From Viola odorata (taxonomy: Eukaryota > Streptophyta > Magnoliopsida > Malpighiales > Violaceae), in assembly GCA_963691705.1 (NCBI GenBank), contig OY829538.1, positions 54,897,151 through 54,961,150 of the forward strand: a stretch of 64,000 nucleotides of DNA, written 5' to 3'. Position 1 is the first letter of the stretch, and every line of letters begins with the position of its first letter. A program made the translations under genes and the position numbers. Under the pieces are notes generated by a model that made no database searches, had not been told where the DNA came from, and saw only the letters and a list, made by a program, of their open reading frames with translations. Of this stretch, positions 57,292 to 64,000 are shown piece by piece.

Positions 57292-59087
57292 CTTGTTATC
57301 AGAACCGGACTGGACCGGACCGGCCGGTTCAACCGGCCATTTTCACCTTTCCGATTCGATTCAGCTTTCGGACCGGATTTGCCTCTAACCCGGGTCGGAC
57401 CAGACGAACCGGCCGGTTTTTGGAAAACGACGAACCGGCCATTTTTCTGCCAACCTGTCCGGTTTGATGACTTGCCAAAACGGCGTCGTTTTGCTTCTTC
57501 ACTTAAATTCCCTCCTCTTTCGCAATCTCCCTTCCTCCATCCTCAATCACCATTAAACCACCACCAAAACCAACAAATCATCAACCAAATCCACCACTAC
57601 CACCACGCAACCAAACCACCAAATCACCGCCACTGTCAAATCCTCAACCACACCGTCGACCACCCATTCTAGCCACCCAACCACCAAAACAAAATCAATC
57701 ATCAAATCCCAAACACAAACCCAATCAAAATCAACCACTTCCACCACACATCACTCCCATCGCCACCATTACAGCCGACCTCCTCCGCCACATCGCCGCT
57801 TCCAAAACCATACCTACCGCCACATCACCCTCCGTCTCGATCGCGGCACAATGTGAGCAGAAGAAAGAGTAGAAGAGAGGAAAGGAAGAAAAGAAAAAGA
57901 GAAAATGGTGCGGAGAAGGAAAAAAAAAAGTAAAAGAAAATAAGAAAGAAAAATAAAGGAAAAGGAGAGAGTGAGAGGTCGTGGACTCGTGGTGGTGAGG
58001 AAAGAAATGAAAAGAATAAAAAATAGAGAGAAAATGATGCAGAAGGAAAGAAAAAGAAAAAGAATAAAGAATAAAAACATAGAATAGAGAGATGTGATGT
58101 TTAGGAAGTGGATGAAAATTGGGTTGCATTCATCATTCATGTGTGATGTTTAGTCGGTGAATGTAATTACTTATGTTTAGGAACATATACTTTTATTTTG
58201 ACAGGTGAGTATGTTTTGATACTGATAATTTTTTTTTGGTACGTAGATATAAAATAAATTATATTTTTTTGATACGACGTGTTTATATTTTTGTCGTATG
58301 TTTTAATGTTACACCAACGACAATAATTTTATGACGTGAATGAATAATAAATATATAAAAATCATCATTTTTATTAAATACAATTATACGAAGCACATGT
58401 TACCTTTTTTCCCTTCACAATATTAATATATCTATTTTTTAATATAAATATTAAATATATATCGATATTTCATAATTACCAACATTAATACGTAAAAAAT
58501 AATTAAATTATAGAGGTTAATTTAGTACAAATAAAATTCTAGTTTTAAAAATATATATTTTCATGTCACACATTATTTGTTAAAGTGTAAGTTAATGTGC
58601 ACTAATTACATTAATTATGATGCATATTGCAAGTTAATGTGCAGTAATTTGAATATTTAGGTGTTTGAACTTTGAGAATGATTTCATTTGAATGTTTGAT
58701 TGTTTATTTATTTTGTAATTTGGATAATTAAATGTGTATGAATATTTAAGTGTGTTTGAACTTTGAATATTGGATTGTTTCTTTATTTTGTAATTTGAAT
58801 ATTTAAGTGTCATTTGAATGTTAGATAGTTTCTTTATTTTCAACTTTTGATCTACTTGATATACTTTATTTTGATATATTATAACTTTATTTTGATATAT
58901 TATAAAATGCTACAGTAAAAAAAATCAGCTGGTTCAATCCGGTTTAATAGTCTAAGATTTACCAGTTTAATGTGTGAACGGTTCTGGACGGACTAGCAAC
59001 TACAATCCGGTCGAACCCGGTTCAACCTGGTTGAACCACCAAATTTTCATTTCCGATTCGTTGTCCGGTCCGGTTCTGATAACACTG
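57292..59087. mobile_element. CCGG-rich inverted-repeat element, 1.8 kb
   Basis: TTATCAGAACCGGACTGGAC at the left returns in reverse complement at the right (GTCCGGTCCGGTTCTGATAA). Subterminal regions hold many AACCGG/CCGGTT motifs. A low-complexity 9-bp duplication AAAAAAACC may flank it (57283-57291 and 59088-59096). Inside, 57480-57850 is C-rich with CCACCA repeats and the near-palindrome AAAACGGCGTCGTTTT, possibly captured host DNA. Long minus-strand open frames there are low-complexity Ser/Phe or Val/Asp runs and I do not accept them as genes. Confidence 0.65.
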
Positions 59088-59096
59088 AAAAAAACC

Positions 59097-59600
59097 GTTT
59101 TTTAAAAAAACAATAACATTAGTATAAGGTATTATCAGAAATTATTAGAATAAGATTAGTTTTCTTAACAATCCAACAATCTCCGCCCATATATAATAAG
59201 GATAGGAAATTGTATTTAAATAAAAAAGATATTGATGAGATACTAATTAATAAAATTTTCATATAGGCTTTCTTAAAGAAAATTACATATGGGTTTCGTA
59301 AATTAATTAATGAAGGAAAAGTAGAAAATTATTATATATAAATCAAATTTTAAAATATAAAAATGTATAATCATGTTCGAGTACTGTGAGATTTTCAACA
59401 AAAAGTGATTTTTGAGCATAATTTTTTCCACTTCTAAAATTTAAATTCGAAATTTTAAATAAGGTTGGACACCACTCGACTACACCTCAAAACTCATTTA
59501 TACAAAGTTAGATAAATATTTTTTATTTAATTGGAAAATAAAATAGTTTATAGACCAAATCGTTAACACCTACTAGTTAAGGACGTTTGCCTATAATTTG
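59097..59600. other. Intergenic upstream of eL36
   Basis: AT-rich and non-coding. No element ends were recognised. Confidence 0.5.
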
Positions 59601-59608
59601 ATGACCCT

Positions 59609-59642
59609 TATAAATAAAGCGGTTGGAACGTGTAAACCCTAA
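59609..59642 (+). promoter_or_regulatory. TATA box and telo-box of the eL36 gene
   Basis: TATAAATA at 59609-59616 is followed by the telo-box AAACCCTAA at 59634-59642, a combination typical of plant ribosomal protein genes. A leader exon then ends at a GTAACA donor near 59706, and the 5' UTR intron ends at the AG at 59830-59831. Confidence 0.75.
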
Positions 59643-59840
59643 TTTCTTAATTCCCAACCTGCCTCACACCGCAGCCGCCGTCCACCAGATTCCGCTGCTG
59701 CAGAGGTAACACCATCCCATCCCTTGCTTTCTCTATTTTCTTTAAACAATGGAATGGAAGACAAAACTTCATCTGAACTAATGTATGCCTATTTCGTTTC
59801 TCCATTTTGATTTGTGAATATTATGGTGTAGGCGAAGGAG

Positions 59841-60678
59841 ATGGCTCCGAAACAGCCGACCACTGGCCTTTTCGTGGGACCGAACAAAGGCCACGTCGTC
59901 ACCAGGAAGGAACTTGCTCCCCGGCCCTCAAGTCGCAAAGGGGTATGCATATTCTTCTTCTAATCGATTTTGTTTTCCTGCTTGGATTTATGAACTTTTT
60001 TTGTTTTTCTAATGGATTATGCGATATAAATTTGTTGCTCCTGTTCTTATCATGATGCGGTCTTGTGTTGTAGAAAACCAGCAAAAGGGTACATTTTGTG
60101 AAGAGTTTGATTAGGGAAGTTGCGGGTTTTGCCCCATATGAGAAAAGGATAACAGAGCTTCTCAAAGTTGGTAAGGACAAGCGTGCATTGAAGGTAGCTA
60201 AACGAAAGCTGGGCACACACAAGAGGGCAAAGAAGAAGCGTGAGGAGATGTCCAATGTTCTTCGCAAGGCTAGGTAAACTTTCTAGCAGGCTGTTTGGTA
60301 TAGAGTTCAGTTCATTTAGAATCAAATTAAAACAAATTTTGGTTTGGTATGATTTTCTTATTTGAGACTCTTTTTTGGGTCCAATTTATGTGAGACTTCA
60401 ATTGATGGTGTGACTGTGATTTGTGAGGGAATTCACTTTTTAGGTATAGCAAGGTATAGCAATTAGCAAGTCATGTGGTTTATGTCAAGTCATTTGAATT
60501 CTTTTAATTACTAATACCGCACTTATCAGTAGAATTCATTAATTTAATTGACCTGTATTCTGCCATGATTTGTATACCAAACAACCTTACTGTTTTCACA
60601 CAACCTCAAGCCATCTTCATGATCTTGTATACTTCATATATTTGCAGGTCTGCTCCAGGTGGTGAAAAGAAGAAGTGA
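59841..60678 (+). CDS. RPL36: Cytosolic 60S ribosomal protein eL36
   Basis: Coding exons 59841-59942, 60074-60273 and 60648-60678 join to 110 residues, the normal length of eL36, and an upstream non-coding exon is present. The protein starts [20 protein letters not shown] and continues [54 protein letters not shown], ending in SAPGGEKKK. It is the basic rRNA-binding protein of the large subunit. All three junctions are GT-AG. The telo-box and TATA box upstream fit coordinate control with other ribosomal protein genes. No defect is seen, so it is very likely active. Confidence 0.95.
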
Positions 60679-61610
60679 ATGTGAAAGTTGTTGTGCCCTT
60701 AGCCCCTTTCGCCATTTCAGTTTGGACTCCTTTATTTTGAGCTGTCTATTTAGTTTCTTATCGATATCATGCTGAGAACCCTGTGTTAGTCGGATCATAT
60801 TCATGTTTTGTAGTTGAACTTGTGTTTTGGTTTGATAATTAACGGAGAACTAAATCTTTTGTCCCTTGTTTTTGAAGTTAAATGTTTTCTTGTCTCGAAA
60901 AAATACTACTAATTTAGATGGTTGATTCGCTCTACACTCAATGCCTAATGATTTTAAGTCAGTTGTCGTTAATCTCCTGTAGATCAATCAAGTCATTGAA
61001 CGTTTTTTCTAGTATGATTATGGCATTGATATAAATCTAACCATCGCTATTGATATGTTCTTGATATGGGTACGAGATACAACATATCAGGGTACGAGAT
61101 ACAACATATCAGAGTCAGTTTTTCTTTGGGAAGGTATACCCAATTTCTCAACCCTAACAATCTCTAACTTTGCGTATGTGTCGTTTGACTTCCATTGTAG
61201 CTAAACGCTGTTAAATTTTGGTGCCATTTTACTAAGCTTGACAACACACGAGTTTCTTGGTGCCAGTTTACCCAACCGTTCCTTGTATTCAATTATTTTT
61301 GATAGTTCAATTTAAATTGTTAGAGAATTGTTAGGACTGATTACCATTAATTAAATAACCGGATTAAATACGTAATTGTTTAATTAAGTGAATATAAGTA
61401 GCTGTGATTAATATATTATAATTTTATAAAAATAAACTTCATTGGAAACTGAAAATAAAGTATAATTTTCTACAATAACTTCGAAGGAAGAGAATATCAT
61501 TTAAACCAAAACCTAACTATTTTAAATTTACAACGTAAAAAAAAGCCTACCTCTACTTTGGGAAATGTCACGTATGTGCTTTTAAATAATTCTCTTACAA
61601 CGTGAATCGA
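60679..61610. other. eL36 3' region and intergenic
   Basis: 3' UTR followed by non-coding DNA. A 20-bp tandem duplication (GGTACGAGATACAACATATC) lies at about 61068-61110. Confidence 0.6.
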
Positions 61611-62967
61611 GGGAAAAGGCACCCGGGAGTCCCCACCGTTATTATTTTCATTTTAGTTGGTCCCCAAAACGGTTTTGGGCTCCCGGGGGTCCCTGGCGTT
61701 ACGGCCGTTAGTCACCACAGGTCCCCGCCGTCAAATTCGACCCTAATGGACACTAACGGCCGTTAACTCTGAATTTTTTATTATTATTTCTGACACTGGG
61801 CCCCATTTGCCAGATTTTCCAGATTTTTTATTTTCTTAATATCTAAAAAAATTAGTTTTATTAATTAATATAAAAATTCCAAAAAAATGTAAAAAATGCA
61901 AAAACATTTATAAAAAATCCAAAAAAAATAAACAATTCTGAAAAATGTAAAAATAACAAAAAAAAGTTAATTAATCTTAAAATCCAGAAAAATGATAAAA
62001 ATCCAGAAAAATTGTAAAAATTCCCAAAAGAATAATTTATTTAAAATTCAGATAAATTTTAAAAATTCCAAAAAAAATAAATAATTCTGAAAAATATAAA
62101 AATAACCAAAAAAAGTTAATCAATCTAAAAATTCCAAAAAAAATTTAAAATCCAGAAAAATGATAAAAATCAAAAACAAAATTAATTAATCTAAAAATAT
62201 TTAAAAAATTGTAAAAATTCCAAAAACAATAATTAATCTAAAAATCCAGAAAAAAAATGTAAAAATTCCAAAAAAAATAAACAATTCTGAAAAATGTAAA
62301 AATAACCAAAAAAATAATAATTAATCTAACAATCCAGAAAAAAAGGGAAAAATTCCAAAAAAAATCCAAAAGGAATTTTTACGGTTTTTATTGGATTTTT
62401 TGCATTTTTTTTTGGAATGTTTACATTTTTTTCTGTATTTTTAGATTAATTAATTTTATTTTAATTTTTTATATTTTTTCTGGATTTTTAGATTAATTAA
62501 CTTTTTGGGTTATTTTTACATTTTTTGAATTGTTTATTTTTTTTCTAATTTTTACATTTTTTTCTTGATTTTTAGATTAATTAATTTTATTTTGGTTTTT
62601 TATCATATTTTTTTGAATTTTTTACATTTCTTTTTGAATTTTTACTATTTTTTCTAGATTTTTAGAGTTTTTACTTTTTTTTTATAAAATAAATTAACTA
62701 ATTAATAAAACTAATTTTTTAGATATTAAGAAAATAATAAATCTGAAAAATCTGACGTGTGGGCCCCAGTGTCATGTGCTTTTTCAGAAATAATAATAAA
62801 AAATTCAGAGTTAACGACCGTTAGTGTCCGTTAGAGTCGAATTTGACGGCGGGGACCTGTGGTGACTAACGGCCTTAACGCCAGGGACCCCTGGGAACCC
62901 AAAACCGTTTTGGGGACCAACTAAAATGAAAATAATAACGGTGGGGACTCCCGGGTGCCTTTTCCCC
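61611..62967. mobile_element. Foldback MULE, 1357 bp, perfect 9-bp target duplication
   Basis: Starts GGGAAAAGGCACCCGGGAGT and ends with the reverse complement plus one C. The flanks GTGAATCGA (61602-61610 and 62968-62976) are identical 9-bp duplications as made by Mutator-like transposases. Pairing is strong over the outer 250 bp and continues inward: the left arm holds many short AAATCCAGAAAAA and ATTCCAAAAAAA repeats, the right arm their complements. The whole element could fold into one long hairpin of about 650 bp per arm. No ORF. Relics of the same family lie at 8870-9115 and 18187-18360. Confidence 0.9.
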
Positions 62968-62976
62968 GTGAATCGA

Positions 62977-64000
62977 TACCTCACTCATTTTCATTTCTAT
63001 TATATTGTATTTCCTCTCTTTTGTAAAAAATAAATTTTTTTTTAATTTTTTTTAAAAATATCTTCTTTACAATTTTTAATATATGAAAAATTAAGATTAA
63101 TATTGATTTGATGCATTTAATAGAGCTATTGGGAGTCAATAGTTAAAAATATATCAAAAATAAGAATCAGCCAATCATTTCCTTAATTAAAATTAAGTTC
63201 AAAAGTTAATATTTGGAGGACAAATTAAGGGAGTAAAAAAAAAAATTTAAATTTAAACCCAAAAAATACTCACGAAAAATTTCGCAACTTTAGACTAAAA
63301 AAATACTCAAATGTGTTCAATTTTTTTATATAGGAAGATAGAGAAGTCATCTTAGATTGAGGAGACCAAAATATAAAACTCATAATAAAAGATGATTTAG
63401 AATATAAATTCGAGTTCGAATTTTACTTCCAATTATATATATATATATAAACTAAAGATTTGGTAAGAGATTCCCGTTGAAAATAGGTAGTAAATAGGTA
63501 ATGACATATTTTGACTTTTATGGTGCTTGAAACAAATCAAATCGCACTGTATAGGGAAAGGATAAAAGATGAAACGGGCGACAACTATTGGAGGGGGGCA
63601 ATTTTGGTTTCACAATGCTCCAGTAGGAGAGTAGTACTGAAAAATCTACTATGAAGTAAAAACAAAAATTAGTATTTTGAGAGGAGTCAAATCCTTTAAT
63701 TGCATGATCGTAGCAATATAAAATCATACTTTCGTAAGGTATTTTTATTCTCAACTTTTTTCTTTTAAAGTTATGATTTCACTTATTAATTTCTCCTAAT
63801 TTCACTATCATCATAACAGTACAAGCATAATTTCTCCAATTTTTTAAAAAATTGATGAACAAATAGAAATTCCCTGGCCGACCTTCTGAGTTTGCTTTAA
63901 CACCGCGCCGCGTATCACTATAACCACTAGGTGGCAGCTCAACCACTGTCGTCCCGCCACGTATCTGTACCGACGTAAAAGATCTCTACCGACGTAAACA
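62977..64000. other. AT-rich flank, no gene recognised
   Basis: The last 150 bp are more GC-rich and contain TACCGACGTAAA twice (about 63970 and 63989). This could be the edge of a gene beyond the window. Minus-strand frame 63754-63518 has no recognisable features. Confidence 0.4.

Noticed and set aside
57731..58140. Two long overlapping minus-strand frames rich in Phe/Ser/Leu
   Set aside because: Low-complexity GA-rich DNA on + keeps both frames open; no domain, and it lies inside a transposon-like inverted-repeat element.

Overview
The window looks like nuclear DNA of a flowering plant, most likely a core eudicot. Genes have short exons with GT-AG introns in AT-rich DNA, and the recognisable proteins are plant ones: an F5H-type P450, a class III peroxidase, a PEARLI-4 protein, mitochondrial bL12 and cytosolic eL36. 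Intergenic DNA is packed with plant transposons: MULEs, a Copia/Sirevirus element, a Helitron, hAT relics, a Stowaway-like MITE and solo LTRs. I cannot name the species.

Layout. 1-8.8 kb: a composite Mutator-like element (MULE). It holds a broken MURA transposase on +, a captured 3' piece of a coatomer-zeta gene on -, and a second gene on - coding a GRF zinc finger, a coiled-coil-like stretch and a membrane segment, interrupted by one TGA. A solo LTR splits the transposase. 9.2-9.5 kb: the first two exons of a mitochondrial folate-carrier gene. Next to them at 9.56-15.86 kb is a very young gag-only Copia/Sirevirus-type retrotransposon. 16.8-24.7 kb (-): ferulate 5-hydroxylase (F5H, CYP84A), whose single 6.3 kb intron holds a 3.67 kb Helitron, a V-ATPase c'' gene fragment and MULE/MITE debris. 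A second solo LTR of the same family as the first sits 238 bp upstream of the F5H ATG. 27.2-29.2 kb: a CCGG-ended, hAT-like element carrying a 338-bp tandem array between two tRNA-like copies.

31-51 kb is the gene-rich part: mitochondrial bL12 (-), a PEARLI-4 protein (+), a PRX72/49-like class III peroxidase (-), a 17-exon ATG27-like MRH membrane protein with two lesions (-), an RPA1 fragment directly upstream of it (-), a family 4 glycosyltransferase (+), and a small two-exon conserved plant gene (-). 52-59 kb is mostly AT-rich or transposon DNA: a hAT transposase C-terminus, a 541-bp hAT MITE with a perfect 8-bp target duplication, and a CCGG-rich inverted-repeat element. 59.6-60.7 kb: the eL36 ribosomal protein gene with TATA box and telo-box. 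61.6-63.0 kb: a 1357-bp foldback MULE with a perfect 9-bp target duplication.

The genes are not an operon. The only plausible functional link is between F5H (syringyl monolignol synthesis) and the PRX72/49-like peroxidase (monolignol polymerisation), about 12 kb apart on the same strand. The most unusual features are an apparent new intron inside the MULE transposase, created between 19-bp direct repeats, and the transposon, gene-fragment and solo-LTR load around F5H.
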